From: Alkalibacillus salilacus
GTDB taxonomy: Bacteria > Bacillota > Bacilli > Bacillales > Alkalibacillaceae
DNA: 64,000 nt
Assembly: GCF_030812915.1 (NCBI RefSeq)
Contig: NZ_JAUSTQ010000002.1
Location: forward strand, 297,853 to 361,852
Direction of reading: 5' to 3'
The notes below the pieces were generated by a model. The model saw only the letters and a program-made list of their open reading frames with translations, had not been told where the DNA came from and made no database searches. Shown in pieces: positions 24,793 through 32,980 of the stretch (positions are counted from its first letter, which is position 1; every line of letters starts with the position of its first letter). Position numbers and translations under genes: made by a program.

Positions 24793-25102
24793 TGTTACCC
24801 TCCTCTAATGCTTGACGTGCTTTCTCATCATTGTCATCATCTAATAAACGACCTTCGCCTGCCAATTTGTTTACCATACCTTCATAATAATCACGTTCCT
24901 CTTTTGCATATTCAGCTATTTTTATATTTGTTTTATGTGCTTTTTCTAAGAAACTGTTGCGTTCTTCCAGTTCCTCAACACGTTCAGCTTGCTCAATGAG
25001 CCACCCTATTCGTTCTGGCCACCCTAAAGCATTGAAATCCATCGTTTCGGAAACTAGCTCTTCATCAAATGCTTTCTTAACTAACTCCAACCGTTCATCC
25101 AT
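24779..25102 (-). CDS. Coiled-coil early protein
   Basis: 107 residues, acidic, with a predicted coiled coil (about 38-75, EQAERVEELEERNSFLEKAH). AAAGGGAG precedes the ATG. No known family; similar proteins occur beside YopX-like genes in other phages. Confidence 0.72.
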   Translation of the reverse strand: MDERLELVKKAFDEELVSETMDFNALGWPERIGWLIEQAERVEELEERNSFLEKAHKTNIKIAEYAKEERDYYEGMVNKLAGEGRLLDDDNDEKARQALEEGNNATN

Positions 25103-25174
25103 TCAATCAGCTCCCTTTTTATTCTCTACCGCACAACCTGGTCGGTATACGCCATTAAGACGGCTCTTCTTCAT
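25103..25174 (-). CDS. Possible 23-residue microprotein
   Basis: MKKSRLNGVYRPGCAVENKK... starts inside the end of the 55-residue gene and stops immediately before the ATG at 25102. The ribosome site is weak. It is kept only because it joins its neighbours perfectly. Confidence 0.3.
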   Translation of the reverse strand: MKKSRLNGVYRPGCAVENKKGAD

Positions 25175-25322
25175 CAAGTTTCTCTAACAAATTATCTGTA
25201 AAGGTGTGCATGGATTTTACTTGTGAAATCCTTGCGTTAAGGTTGTTTTCGTAGTCATTAACAATCTTGTCAGTCATGATTAATCCTCTTAAATACTGCA
25301 ATTCAGTAATATCTAATTCCAT
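25155..25322 (-). CDS. 55-residue early protein
   Basis: MELDITELQYLRGLIMTDKI..., a helical acidic protein ending EKLDEEEPS. AAAGGGTGG precedes the ATG. It lies in the same tight early operon. No family recognised. Confidence 0.62.
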   Translation of the reverse strand: MELDITELQYLRGLIMTDKIVNDYENNLNARISQVKSMHTFTDNLLEKLDEEEPS

Positions 25323-25352
25323 ATTTACCACCCTTTCTCAGTCTTATTGGCA

Positions 25353-25541
25353 TTAATCATCTAAACACACAGCAACCATAGCGTGATTAGAATACTGACG
25401 CTTTTCAATTCGTCTTAAATTAGCTTGTGTCGCTAACCATCGAACTGATTCAGGTTTAATATTTAATACTTGAGCGCATTCTTTAGCCGTTCCTGATACG
25501 ATAATGTCTTCACCTTTGTAAACCGTGTACTCTTTCGCCAT
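25353..25541 (-). CDS. Small phage protein with HTH-like region
   Basis: 62 residues: MAKEYTVYKGEDIIVSGTAKECAQVLNIKPESVRW... The middle (TAKECAQVLNIKPESVRWLAT) looks like a short helix-turn-helix. Similar small proteins with a YKGE...G-T-KE start are common in Bacillus and staphylococcal phages. GGGAGG is well placed before the ATG. Confidence 0.75.
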   Translation of the reverse strand: MAKEYTVYKGEDIIVSGTAKECAQVLNIKPESVRWLATQANLRRIEKRQYSNHAMVAVCLDD

Positions 25542-25558
25542 TATTCAACCTCCCATGA

Positions 25559-25675
25559 TCAAACAAACAAGATATAATCAAACCGCTTCGGCTGACTGAA
25601 AAACGTCTCAACATCAACCAATCGCTCCCCTTCAGCATTGCGCCACTCATCTTCTCGAACATAAACCTTTGTCAT
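25559..25675 (-). CDS. 38-residue early microprotein
   Basis: MTKVYVREDEWRNAEGERLVDVETFF... starts with an ATGA overlap at the stop of the resolvase gene and has GAGGTAG 5-6 nt upstream. No family recognised. Translational coupling to the resolvase is likely. Confidence 0.58.
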   Translation of the reverse strand: MTKVYVREDEWRNAEGERLVDVETFFSQPKRFDYILFV

Positions 25676-26196
25676 GACGCTACCTCATTGGATTGAAGCT
25701 TGTTTAACACGTCTCTCTGAAACGCTGTTGGCTTTTCACGACCGTCTAAATACCTTCCAATTTGAGCAAGCACGTAAGCATCTCGAATATTGTCTGATGG
25801 ATTTCTAAATCCCCAACGATCATTAATCGGCAAAATCATGTCCTCTTTTTTGGTGTTGCCTTTGCCTGTTGCGAACTTCTTAAGACCATTTGGCGTTACC
25901 TCGACGTACCGATCAATCACATCTAAGTTGCTTAATTCAACGAGTTTAGAACGTAAGAGCCAATCGATACCGTATTGCGTTGAAACCGCAGCACCTTTCG
26001 AACCGTAAGAAAAGCCTTCGATAATGACTTTGTCGCCTTGCTCGATTTCCATGCCAACCAATTCAGCTAGTTCACCGAAACGCTCAGGATCCTGTTTGCA
26101 TTTTGGTTTCAGCTCATCTTGATTGATGATGTTGCCTAACTCGTCCAATACAACAATGCCTGTTTTCGTGCTTGGATCTAAACCGATGTATCGCAT
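25672..26196 (-). CDS. RuvC-like Holliday junction resolvase
   Basis: 174 residues with the RNase H-fold catalytic set: Asp7 in YIGLDPSTKTG, Glu60 in VIIEGF, and Asp135/Asp139 in SDNIRDAYVLAQ. Such phage enzymes resolve branched DNA before packaging. It follows the replication genes in the early operon. Confidence 0.85.
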   Translation of the reverse strand: MRYIGLDPSTKTGIVVLDELGNIINQDELKPKCKQDPERFGELAELVGMEIEQGDKVIIEGFSYGSKGAAVSTQYGIDWLLRSKLVELSNLDVIDRYVEVTPNGLKKFATGKGNTKKEDMILPINDRWGFRNPSDNIRDAYVLAQIGRYLDGREKPTAFQRDVLNKLQSNEVAS

Positions 26197-26373
26197 TTAA
26201 ACAGCCCCTTTCATTCGTTGCTCTTGTTCAATGTATGCGTCCCATTTCTTGAATGTCTGCTCAATTGGTTCTTTACGCAGCTGAATGCCTTCGCAATTTT
26301 CACAGTCACATCTTTGTAAATCATAGGCGCCTGTGATCACTTCCACCCAGACAACGCCATTTCCGTTACACAT
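26197..26373 (-). CDS. Small zinc-finger protein
   Basis: 58 residues from ATG 26373 (GGAAGGAG upstream, inside the helicase loader end). Cys residues at 2, 25, 27 and 30 (CNGNG, CDCENC) could bind zinc, and the C-terminus is a charged helix. Similar proteins follow DnaC-like loaders in other phages. Function unknown. Confidence 0.72.
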   Translation of the reverse strand: MCNGNGVVWVEVITGAYDLQRCDCENCEGIQLRKEPIEQTFKKWDAYIEQEQRMKGAV

Positions 26374-26374
26374 A

Positions 26375-27184
26375 TTAAAACTCCTTCCGTCGATAATCTT
26401 GGCCAAACATTTTCACTACTTCTACGTTTTCCATAACCCTTGATAAATTACGTTCGTTGATTTTTTTCACGAGTTCTTCGCTATCTAAGTTCGTCGTATA
26501 GATCGTGCTTTTGCCTGCTCGACTATCAATCACCTCAAACAGCTTTGTTTGGGTCCAGTTATCATTTTCTTTTCGTAAGTTCGTATATTCCGCTCCCAAA
26601 TCGTCTAAGACAAGTAAGTCAACAGACTGAACAAACTCCATGACTTCATACTCGGAAAAATCAGAGTTGCGGTTATGCGTTTCCTTAATCTTGCTTAGCA
26701 GTTTGGGAACAGACAGAAATAAACAGCTATAACCACGTTCCATCAAACGCTTTGTCACCGCAACGGACAAATGGCTTTTACCAGTGCCATAATTGCCATT
26801 GATAATAAAACTTTGCGGATTATCTCGCGAAAACGTTTCAGCAAAATCTTGTAATCTCTCTTTCGCCTTGGCTAGATCGTCGTTAGTAGCTTCATAGTTT
26901 TCAAATGCAGCGTCCCAAAGAGACTGATTAAGCAATGACTGTTGTCTGAACATCGTTTTGTTCTTACGCTCTATCGCTTGTTCTCGGTTTTGAATAGCCT
27001 TTTTAGCCAATTCTCTATCTTCGCATCGGCAACCGTCATGAACCGTTGTTCGTTCACCTTTTTTGGGTCCAACTGGTATCACAACTGATTTCTCTTCCAC
27101 TTGCTCACCGCAACCGTCGCACACATAGTCGTTCAAAATCTCAGGTTGCGTATCTACGTTTAGAATCTTTTCAGCTGACTTCAT
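26375..27184 (-). CDS. DnaC-like helicase loader
   Basis: 269 residues of the DnaC/IstB AAA+ type. The N-terminus has CDGC at 22-25 and CRC at 52-54, a likely zinc site. Walker A is GNYGTGKS (130-137), Walker B LLVLDD (190-195), and an arginine-containing sensor follows (NERNLSRVME). It would load the replicative helicase at the phage origin together with the initiator encoded just upstream. Confidence 0.92.
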   Translation of the reverse strand: MKSAEKILNVDTQPEILNDYVCDGCGEQVEEKSVVIPVGPKKGERTTVHDGCRCEDRELAKKAIQNREQAIERKNKTMFRQQSLLNQSLWDAAFENYEATNDDLAKAKERLQDFAETFSRDNPQSFIINGNYGTGKSHLSVAVTKRLMERGYSCLFLSVPKLLSKIKETHNRNSDFSEYEVMEFVQSVDLLVLDDLGAEYTNLRKENDNWTQTKLFEVIDSRAGKSTIYTTNLDSEELVKKINERNLSRVMENVEVVKMFGQDYRRKEF

Positions 27185-27196
27185 GTCTTCACCGCC

Positions 27197-28033
27197 TTAA
27201 AAACCGTAATTGTATTGCTTCTGATCGCTTTGTTTATCTTGCGCTTGGGATATCTGAGTGACCTTGTTGTCATTCTGCTTTTGTGTGTAATAACGCTCCA
27301 AGATAAACCCCTTGCAGTAACCAAGAGAGTTGATTTGATCACCCGGATATTTAGGCTCAAATTCATCAAAACACTGCTCTAAATATTTAACCGCCATATC
27401 AGCAGGTATGTTTTCTTGTTCGATCTCATACGCTGCTTGCATATCTTTCGGTTTAGGATGCAATGTGCTTTTGAGCTGTAAATAGCGATCCACCAAAGCC
27501 TTTGATGTCGATGCTATTTCCTCGGTTTTTGGCGCCCCGGCATCAACATTTGGATTTTCTTCACGCGTACGTGCATCACCAGCAGCATTATTAATTCTTA
27601 AATTCTTTAATTCTTGTTCTCGTTCTGGGTTCGTTTCGGGTTCGTTTCGACTTGGTGCATAATTCTGTTCCAAGTTGTCGTTTGAATTTTCGCTAAACCC
27701 TTGATATTTCTCGTAATTTAGGATTGTGAAAAGTGTTCCAAGTTCTGTTTCGTGAAAGTCAAGTATCCCTAAATCGAACAGTTTTCGAACAGACCGTTTT
27801 ATTGTGCTTTTAGCTACTTTTTTATAGCCTCGCCCTTCTTTATACTCCAGGTCTTCTTGTAACTTCGAATACGATCGTAAGTACTGACCTCTTTTTAGTT
27901 CAATATGCTTAACCTTAAAGCCGTCTTTGTGTGCTGCATTTAATATAAGAAGGGTAAACAATCTAAACGTTGTAGGATCGTTCCAGATGTCGTGTTCTAA
28001 GATCCTTCTGTGCAATTTAATCCAGCCATTCAA
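27197..28033 (-). CDS. Phage replication initiator / DnaD-like organiser
   Basis: 278 residues. Residues 1-105 are a winged helix typical of phage replisome organisers (GWIKLHRRILEHDIWNDPTT, KSTIKRSVRKLFDLGILDF). A variable linker with many Asn, Glu and Pro follows (110-180), then a helical DnaD-like domain (185-260, AADMAVKYLEQCFDEFEP...). The origin is often inside such a gene, but no clear iterons were seen here. Confidence 0.87.
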   Translation of the reverse strand: MNGWIKLHRRILEHDIWNDPTTFRLFTLLILNAAHKDGFKVKHIELKRGQYLRSYSKLQEDLEYKEGRGYKKVAKSTIKRSVRKLFDLGILDFHETELGTLFTILNYEKYQGFSENSNDNLEQNYAPSRNEPETNPEREQELKNLRINNAAGDARTREENPNVDAGAPKTEEIASTSKALVDRYLQLKSTLHPKPKDMQAAYEIEQENIPADMAVKYLEQCFDEFEPKYPGDQINSLGYCKGFILERYYTQKQNDNKVTQISQAQDKQSDQKQYNYGF

Positions 28034-28209
28034 TCGCCACCCTCCTTTCTTTTAATTTCAGCCTTCATCTTATGGATCTTGACTAATTCATAACCTGGAT
28101 GGTTGTGACGGACATAAGCCGCCACATACCGTTTAAATTGTTTCCCAGGTTCCTTTGATTGTTCAGCCATCCAAACGTAATCAAAGGGAATATCTATTAA
28201 TCTATTCAT
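28030..28209 (-). CDS. 59-residue early protein between RecT and initiator
   Basis: From ATG 28209 (GAGGA 5 nt upstream): MNRLIDIPFDYVWMAEQSKE..., basic C-terminal half (KIHKMKAEIKRKEGGD). It overlaps the RecT stop and the initiator start. No family recognised. Confidence 0.68.
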   Translation of the reverse strand: MNRLIDIPFDYVWMAEQSKEPGKQFKRYVAAYVRHNHPGYELVKIHKMKAEIKRKEGGD

Positions 28210-29068
28210 TGCTGTCCTCGTCAGTTTGGTTTGCTTCATCTAAAGCTTGTTGCGCTTCATCTTGATCTGATTCATTGATATTTACATCAATATAGTCTTG
28301 ATCGTAAACAGATTTCGCTTCGTCTGTGATGTCTTGGCGTGTTGTTTCATCTTCTGATGCTGCCTTCTGAATCTCGACTGAAATCGGTAGATACTTCCAC
28401 ATGTGACGAATGACCGTTTTCTTAGCCATTTCTTCGTAATCGGTAGCCCAAGGACTATACTTAGAATTAGCTGCTTTAGATCGTTGCTTACGTTTTTCAA
28501 TGTCAGCTTTCGGCATGAACTCAAATTGATAACCGCCATCTTTAAAGTGAGCCACCGCATAAGCGCCAACAAAAGCGCCTTTATTGCTATCCATTGTTGG
28601 CTTGTGCTCTAATCGCGGTTCTAAACCTAGTTCATAATCGAATGTGTCATTTTCATAAACAGCGTGAGCGTAAATGTTTTGAATTTGACCAGAGCGTCGA
28701 GCTAAATCAATCATGCCTTTGTAACCTATGATGAACTGAACTTCAGTTGTGCCTTTCTTGTTGTTCTTGAATGGAAGCAAGTAGCAATGACCAATCAATC
28801 CTGGTTCAAGTCCTAATTGCGCTGCTTGCATAACCGCGCCTAGTAGACTGCCAACTTCAGCTTTTTTCAGTTCGGGGGTTGTTCGAATCGTTGTCGTTGC
28901 CAATCGCATTAAACGATCAGCATCCATGTGTTTGGGTAATGCTTGTTCCATAGCTGGAGCCATCTTTTTCAAATAATCTTCTATTGTTTTCGGGCTATTG
29001 TTTTGCCCTTCCACTTCGCTTTGTTTCTTCTGACTTAATTGGTTTTTAACCGCTTCATTTGTCGCCAT
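28202..29068 (-). CDS. recT: RecT-family single-strand annealing protein
   Basis: 288 residues with the RecT core (residues 25-230), including AEVGSLLGAVMQAAQLGLEPG, VQFIIGYKGMIDLARRSGQ and PWATDYEEMAKKTVIRHMWK. It anneals complementary strands after the partner exonuclease resects ends, and typically drives recombination-dependent replication. The acidic tail (DQDEAQQALDEANQTDEDSNE) is a hallmark. It is paired with the YqaJ-type exonuclease gene upstream. Confidence 0.95.
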   Translation of the reverse strand: MATNEAVKNQLSQKKQSEVEGQNNSPKTIEDYLKKMAPAMEQALPKHMDADRLMRLATTTIRTTPELKKAEVGSLLGAVMQAAQLGLEPGLIGHCYLLPFKNNKKGTTEVQFIIGYKGMIDLARRSGQIQNIYAHAVYENDTFDYELGLEPRLEHKPTMDSNKGAFVGAYAVAHFKDGGYQFEFMPKADIEKRKQRSKAANSKYSPWATDYEEMAKKTVIRHMWKYLPISVEIQKAASEDETTRQDITDEAKSVYDQDYIDVNINESDQDEAQQALDEANQTDEDSNE

Positions 29069-29069
29069 A

Positions 29070-30011
29070 TTAATTAACCTCCTTGAATGTAAAACGTCGA
29101 TAACTCGACTCTTTCGTGTATTGTTCGTATAAATCTGGATAATCCTGTTTCAGTTTCTTCTTATCAAAATTCGTGGAATTTACGGTTTTCCATTTCGCCA
29201 CAAAACGATTACTAGATCCTTCTTCATGTTCACCTAAATGCTCTTTGATTTTGTTTTCATATTCTTTCTTGCGCTGCGTTAAATCGTCCATTTCTGACTT
29301 AATCACTTGCAAAGCATCAAAGTAACTATTCAATTCATTCTCTAAGTCAACTTTTTCATCATTGGTTGATTCAGGGTACATCGCTTTGAGTAAGTTCGTT
29401 GATGCGTCTGTACCGTCAATTTCAGGTGGGTTGTCCGCTAAAACATGATTGTTCCAGAAGTCTTTTGCAATCTCGATGAGCTGTTCAATGAGTTCTTCGT
29501 CTCGTTCAATCTTCTTATAAACGAATTTATTACCACCGATTAAAACCGCAATCCACCATGCATCATAATTGAGCACTGCCATATACCATTGGCACTGCAA
29601 TAAATAAGGTGTTGGAATCTCGTCACCTTCCCATTGATCTTTCACGTACTCACTTGCCGTTTTAGCTTCAACACCCTCATGTTTACCAACTACCAAACTG
29701 TCAACATTAGCCAACATATATGGGTATTGCGGATGTTGAATAATCGCGTTTCGCTTACGTGTCTTGATTCCACTTCGATTGGCAAACTCTTTCAAAACAA
29801 CATCTTCCATCACATCGCCCCAATACATGGCCTCTTCGTTATTGGTCATTTCAGGCACTTCGTCGATTTTTTCCATATAAACTTGAGCCGGTGACTTCCA
29901 TTTATTTAAGCCAGCAATGGCAGCGATATCTGAACCACCAATGCCTTTTTGACGCCAATGCAACCAATCTTCTCGACTCATATCTTTAGTACTCGTTAAT
30001 ACTTCGGCCAT
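29070..30011 (-). CDS. YqaJ-like viral recombinase exonuclease
   Basis: 313 residues with the lambda-exonuclease fold: GIGGSDIAAIAGLNKW, EEAMYWGDVMEDVVLKEF, the catalytic GVEAKTASEY and LLQCQWYMAV motifs are all seen. Lysine-rich coiled coil at the C-terminus. It makes 3' single strands for RecT. The stop is 1 nt from the RecT start region, so the two are co-translated. Confidence 0.95.
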   Translation of the reverse strand: MAEVLTSTKDMSREDWLHWRQKGIGGSDIAAIAGLNKWKSPAQVYMEKIDEVPEMTNNEEAMYWGDVMEDVVLKEFANRSGIKTRKRNAIIQHPQYPYMLANVDSLVVGKHEGVEAKTASEYVKDQWEGDEIPTPYLLQCQWYMAVLNYDAWWIAVLIGGNKFVYKKIERDEELIEQLIEIAKDFWNNHVLADNPPEIDGTDASTNLLKAMYPESTNDEKVDLENELNSYFDALQVIKSEMDDLTQRKKEYENKIKEHLGEHEEGSSNRFVAKWKTVNSTNFDKKKLKQDYPDLYEQYTKESSYRRFTFKEVN

Positions 30012-30205
30012 TACAATTCAACCTCCCAAAAATCAGCGTTTTCTAGTAAATGTTCAGATAAGCACTGACGATCACAGAAGTGTTCACCGTCATAAATGAC
30101 TACTTCTTCATCCCCTTGGTAAAATTCCGTATGACAATTTGAGCATTCGGCAACGGGTTGTCTTGATAAATGACGTTCCATTTCGAGCACCATACGGTTT
30201 TCCAT
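30011..30205 (-). CDS. Small zinc-finger protein upstream of YqaJ
   Basis: 64 residues with four Cys (CSNC at 21-24, CDRQC at about 44-48) that can form a treble-clef or zinc ribbon. AAGGAGG is 7-8 nt before the ATG. Resembles the YqaI-position proteins of Bacillus prophages. Function unknown. Confidence 0.72.
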   Translation of the reverse strand: MENRMVLEMERHLSRQPVAECSNCHTEFYQGDEEVVIYDGEHFCDRQCLSEHLLENADFWEVEL

Positions 30206-30302
30206 GTCGATTCCTCCTTGCCTTCATCACGCCTAAAGGGTTATACTAGACGTGATAGAAGATTTTTATCCAGTCTTTCAAATGACCGCTCTGCCAAGCG
30301 GT

Positions 30303-30563
30303 CTATTTTTTTGGCCAAAAAATCATTTGTGCGTTAATGCCATCGGCTTGCATTTGTTGCGCTACACTTTGCAAATGCTTCATGTAGTTAAATTCATGTT
30401 TTAATTTACGAGCACGTTTCATAGATTTGATGAGATCTTCATTAAGTGCTAATGCGTTATCGTAATTACGATGATCAAGCTCCAGGTCCATTCGACTCAA
30501 TAGATAATCGATGCAACTTTCTTCTTTTCTGATTTCAGCTTCTAATTCTTGCTCTCGATCCAT
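30303..30563 (-). CDS. Helical early protein
   Basis: 86 residues (MDREQELEAEIRKEESCIDYLL...), a long helical, possibly coiled-coil protein. GGAGGTAG precedes the ATG. The ~100 nt downstream contain a hairpin (GACCGCT/AGCGGTC) whose T-run lies on the plus strand, so it is not a terminator for this operon. No family recognised. Confidence 0.7.
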   Translation of the reverse strand: MDREQELEAEIRKEESCIDYLLSRMDLELDHRNYDNALALNEDLIKSMKRARKLKHEFNYMKHLQSVAQQMQADGINAQMIFWPKK

Positions 30564-30757
30564 TAAGCTACCTCCGCTTCAATCAAGTGTTGTTCAGCCT
30601 TGCGATAGAATATAAGTTCACGATCGTTTTTAGGATCCTGAAGATCATAAGCCTTTCGAAAGTCATCTAGCAGACTATCTAATCGTTTAATCTTAAATGG
30701 ACTGTTCACTGCTTCCTGTAATCGTTTCTCCCATTTCGTTAAATCACCTAAACTCAT
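30563..30757 (-). CDS. Small helical early protein
   Basis: 64 residues from ATG 30757, where AAAGGAGG lies 7 nt upstream. The longer frame to 30835 lacks a ribosome site and overlaps the HTH gene. MSLGDLTKWEKRLQEAVNS... is charged and helical. No family recognised. Confidence 0.7.
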   Translation of the reverse strand: MSLGDLTKWEKRLQEAVNSPFKIKRLDSLLDDFRKAYDLQDPKNDRELIFYRKAEQHLIEAEVA

Positions 30758-30770
30758 TTGAATGCCTCCT

Positions 30771-31295
30771 TTATTTAATGTACTGGCGTGACTTAAGACG
30801 GTTGTTGACCTCATCCCAAAGCTCCATCCAGTCAAATCGATAGTCCTTACACATGATTGCGATTTCTTGTTTGATAAATGTCATAGCTTCAGCTGACTCA
30901 ACTAGTAAATCTCTTATTTCGCTTCGCTCATATTCAGCTATCGTATTTGGGTTCTTAGCAACGTTAACGTCATCTATTTTGTCTAGTGCTTCTTGAACTT
31001 CTCGTTTGGTTTGTAACAGAACTGATGCTCTGTGTTCATCAAACGCTGCGCCATCTAACCAAGGTGATCCCCAACCTGTGTATTCATAAGCTGCTTCCAT
31101 GGCTACCCTTGGATCGTTGTATTCTTCAGTGAAGTATTTCGTTAGATGCGGTTGCACTCTGAACTCTTCATTTTCCTGCTTAGTAACAGATTCTCTTGAT
31201 TGGTAAGTGTCTAATGATAGTTGTAATTGTGTTTGTCCTTTTGCCTTCCTTGCTTCACGTAATCGTTTTGAAGTACGTCCTCTACCGTTTGTCAT
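30771..31295 (-). CDS. HTH protein, probable early regulator
   Basis: 174 residues. The N-terminus (SKRLREARKAKGQTQLQLSLDTYQSRESVTKQENEEFRV) is a Cro/C1-type helix-turn-helix with a slightly atypical recognition helix. The remaining 120 residues are helical with no assigned fold. It lies at the beginning of the recombination operon and could control it. Confidence 0.72.
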   Translation of the reverse strand: MTNGRGRTSKRLREARKAKGQTQLQLSLDTYQSRESVTKQENEEFRVQPHLTKYFTEEYNDPRVAMEAAYEYTGWGSPWLDGAAFDEHRASVLLQTKREVQEALDKIDDVNVAKNPNTIAEYERSEIRDLLVESAEAMTFIKQEIAIMCKDYRFDWMELWDEVNNRLKSRQYIK

Positions 31296-31349
31296 AAATT
31301 TTCCTCTCCCTTTATACCTTTTTTGATTTAGTTGATTGATAAGATGAAC

Positions 31350-31541
31350 TTAGAAAGAACTTGCTGACTTATTTGCTTCTTCTTGTTCGCGTATCCATTC
31401 TTCAATCGATGACTGTGAAAAAATAATACGTTGTCCAAGTTTGAAATGTGGAATCTCTTTACGACGTGCCATGCGGTAAATCGTTTCGCGATTCACACCA
31501 AGATACTCAGCTGTCTGTTGAGCCGTCATTCGGTCTTGCAT
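31350..31541 (-). CDS. Excisionase-family DNA-binding protein
   Basis: 63 residues from ATG 31541 (AAGGAGGTGATC upstream). Single winged helix of the MerR/Xis type: TAQQTAEYLGVNRETIYRMARRKEIPHFKLGQRI. Such proteins bind repeated sites and either control excision or repress their own promoter. Repeated CACTATATATAGTG-type palindromes lie just upstream and are probable targets. Confidence 0.85.
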   Translation of the reverse strand: MQDRMTAQQTAEYLGVNRETIYRMARRKEIPHFKLGQRIIFSQSSIEEWIREQEEANKSASSF

Positions 31542-31566
31542 CTTGATCACCTCCTTGATTGACCAA

Positions 31567-31641
31567 CACTATATATAGTGATTTTTAATTGAATTTGTAC
31601 TACATAATGTGTTAATATATAGTACAACACAATATATAGTG
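31567..31641. promoter_or_regulatory. Divergent promoter region with palindromic operators
   Basis: Two related palindromes flank the region: CACTATATATAGTG (31567-31580, perfect) and CACAATATATAGTG (31628-31641). Between them GTACTA (31599-31604 region) and TAGTAC (31619-31624 region) form another dyad. The plus-strand promoter is clear: TTGTAC at 31595-31600, 17-nt spacer, TATAGT at 31618-31623. Operator overlap with the promoter start predicts repression of both divergent genes. Confidence 0.72.
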
Positions 31642-31671
31642 GTTCTAATTTAAAACATCGAGGTGGTATAT

Positions 31672-31884
31672 TTGGCTAGAAAAAGAGTATCTACAACTTC
31701 AGAAAGCGGATCAGGCAGAAACCAACGCTTTCGAGATAATTACAATAGAAAAAACATGACGCGTAACCAATTTGTCTCTCAAATTCAGAACGGAAATTAC
31801 AAAAACTATCATGTGAGAAATATCAACGGTGTAAAAACACCTGTTTCTAACCCTGATCGATCTAAGAATAATAATTTAGATTAA
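31672..31884 (+). CDS. Small basic conserved phage protein
   Basis: 70 residues starting at TTG 31672: MARKRVSTTSESGSGRNQRF..., ending with KTPVSNPDRSKNNNLD. GAGGTGG is 6 nt upstream; an earlier GTG at 31663 overlaps the ribosome site. Proteins with this NGNYKNYHVRNINGVKTPVS tail are common in Bacillales prophages; function unknown. It has a strong promoter and is oriented opposite to the early operon, ending 4 nt inside the convergent gene. Confidence 0.78.
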   Translation: MARKRVSTTSESGSGRNQRFRDNYNRKNMTRNQFVSQIQNGNYKNYHVRNINGVKTPVSNPDRSKNNNLD

Positions 31885-32228
31885 TCTTCATGCGGAACCA
31901 CTATCACTGTTGTGTTTTTTTCTGAAATAATATCTCGAGATGAGATCGAAGCTAGTAAATTATTATTTGAATCAGTAATTTCTATCGAAGCAATTTTTTT
32001 ATCACCCATAATAATAGGTTGTGGTAGTAAGCATTGTTCATAAATAAACCCCTTAGAATTAGCTTGTTCTTTTAAACCCTCAAGTAATTTGGGACCTACA
32101 CCACGACCGTTAAAAACTTCCTGTAAATGTGAGCGAGTAATGCCAATACACTTAGCCATGTCTGACTTTGATTTGTAATACGTTTTTAAAATTTCTTTTA
32201 AATATTCCAAGTCAAGTTCTATTGTCAT
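31881..32228 (-). CDS. HTH protein of the immunity region
   Basis: 115 residues from ATG 32228 (AAAGGAGGTGATC 5 nt upstream, near-perfect). N-terminal helix-turn-helix (KSDMAKCIGITRSHLQEVFNGRG), then a beta-rich C-terminal half with VIVVPHED at the end. Possibly a transcription regulator; no family is assigned. Confidence 0.75.
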   Translation of the reverse strand: MTIELDLEYLKEILKTYYKSKSDMAKCIGITRSHLQEVFNGRGVGPKLLEGLKEQANSKGFIYEQCLLPQPIIMGDKKIASIEITDSNNNLLASISSRDIISEKNTTVIVVPHED

Positions 32229-32233
32229 TTTGA

Positions 32234-32323
32234 TCACCTCCTTTCTAGTGGTAATCCACAAATAACACAGTATTTGTGCCAATGTTCTATTTGTTCGTTC
32301 TGGCAGCGTGGGCAATCAGTCAT
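32234..32323 (-). CDS. 29-residue zinc-ribbon microprotein
   Basis: MTDCPRCQNEQIEHWHKYCV... has CPRC at 4-7 and CVIC at 19-22, a minimal zinc ribbon. AGGTG lies 6 nt before the ATG and the stop overlaps the ribosome site of the next gene. Similar tiny zinc-ribbon proteins sit beside antirepressor genes in other phages. Confidence 0.65.
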   Translation of the reverse strand: MTDCPRCQNEQIEHWHKYCVICGLPLERR

Positions 32324-32980
32324 TTACGACACCTGCCTTGGCAACCAGTGCTCAATGTAGTTGAGCGCCTGTTGTAAATCTTTACGCTTAACATCTTTGT
32401 AGCTAGCAACACCAAATCGGTCTTTAACATCTCGATAGAGCTCTCTGAATAATCGGCTTGCTTCATCTTGATCAGATGTGAAGTTGTACACTCTCTTAGC
32501 AACACCTTTTTGGAACCGTCGCTGTTCGCCGTAATCAAGCGTGATTTGCTCGTCTACTTTACGTTCTAATAAAGCAACTTTTTGCTCTGTCGCTTCCTGC
32601 TTTTCAGCTGTTTCAACTGTGAGCTTCATTGATTGAATAATGGATTGACGCTCATCTAGAACATGAACATTGTTATTTAACTTCTCTCGCATATCATGAA
32701 ATGCTTTAATGTATTGTTCTTTAAATCTCATGGCTTCTTTGCCTGTATAACTCATTACCAATAAGGTGAAGCCTTGCTCCGTCATGATAATTTTGGGATA
32801 TTCACGACCTCTTTCGTTGGTGTAAGCTGACTCCACGAAATGGTGGAGTGAGAATTCATTGCTACAATTTAGAGTTCTAACATCTTGCATCACTCTGTCA
32901 TGTCTTTTACCAAATGTTTCAGCAACCGTCAGGCTATCCGTTACAACTTGCTGGTCTTGTACAAAAACTAAATCATTCAT
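32324..32980 (-). CDS. Rha-family antirepressor with ORF6C domain
   Basis: 218 residues from ATG 32980 (AAAGGAGGCGATTTC upstream). Residues 1-100 are the Rha domain (VVTDSLTVAETFGKRHDRVM, KIIMTEQGFTLLVMSYTG), and residues 140-215 the ORF6C domain (YGEQRRFQKGVAKRVYNF... ALNYIEHWLP). Such proteins affect the lysis-lysogeny choice. The place next to the Cro-like gene fits that role. Confidence 0.9.
   Translation of the reverse strand: MNDLVFVQDQQVVTDSLTVAETFGKRHDRVMQDVRTLNCSNEFSLHHFVESAYTNERGREYPKIIMTEQGFTLLVMSYTGKEAMRFKEQYIKAFHDMREKLNNNVHVLDERQSIIQSMKLTVETAEKQEATEQKVALLERKVDEQITLDYGEQRRFQKGVAKRVYNFTSDQDEASRLFRELYRDVKDRFGVASYKDVKRKDLQQALNYIEHWLPRQVS

Noticed and set aside
30264..30303. Terminator of the early operon
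   Set aside because: The hairpin GACCGCT/AGCGGTC has its T-run on the plus strand only, while neighbouring genes are all on the minus strand.
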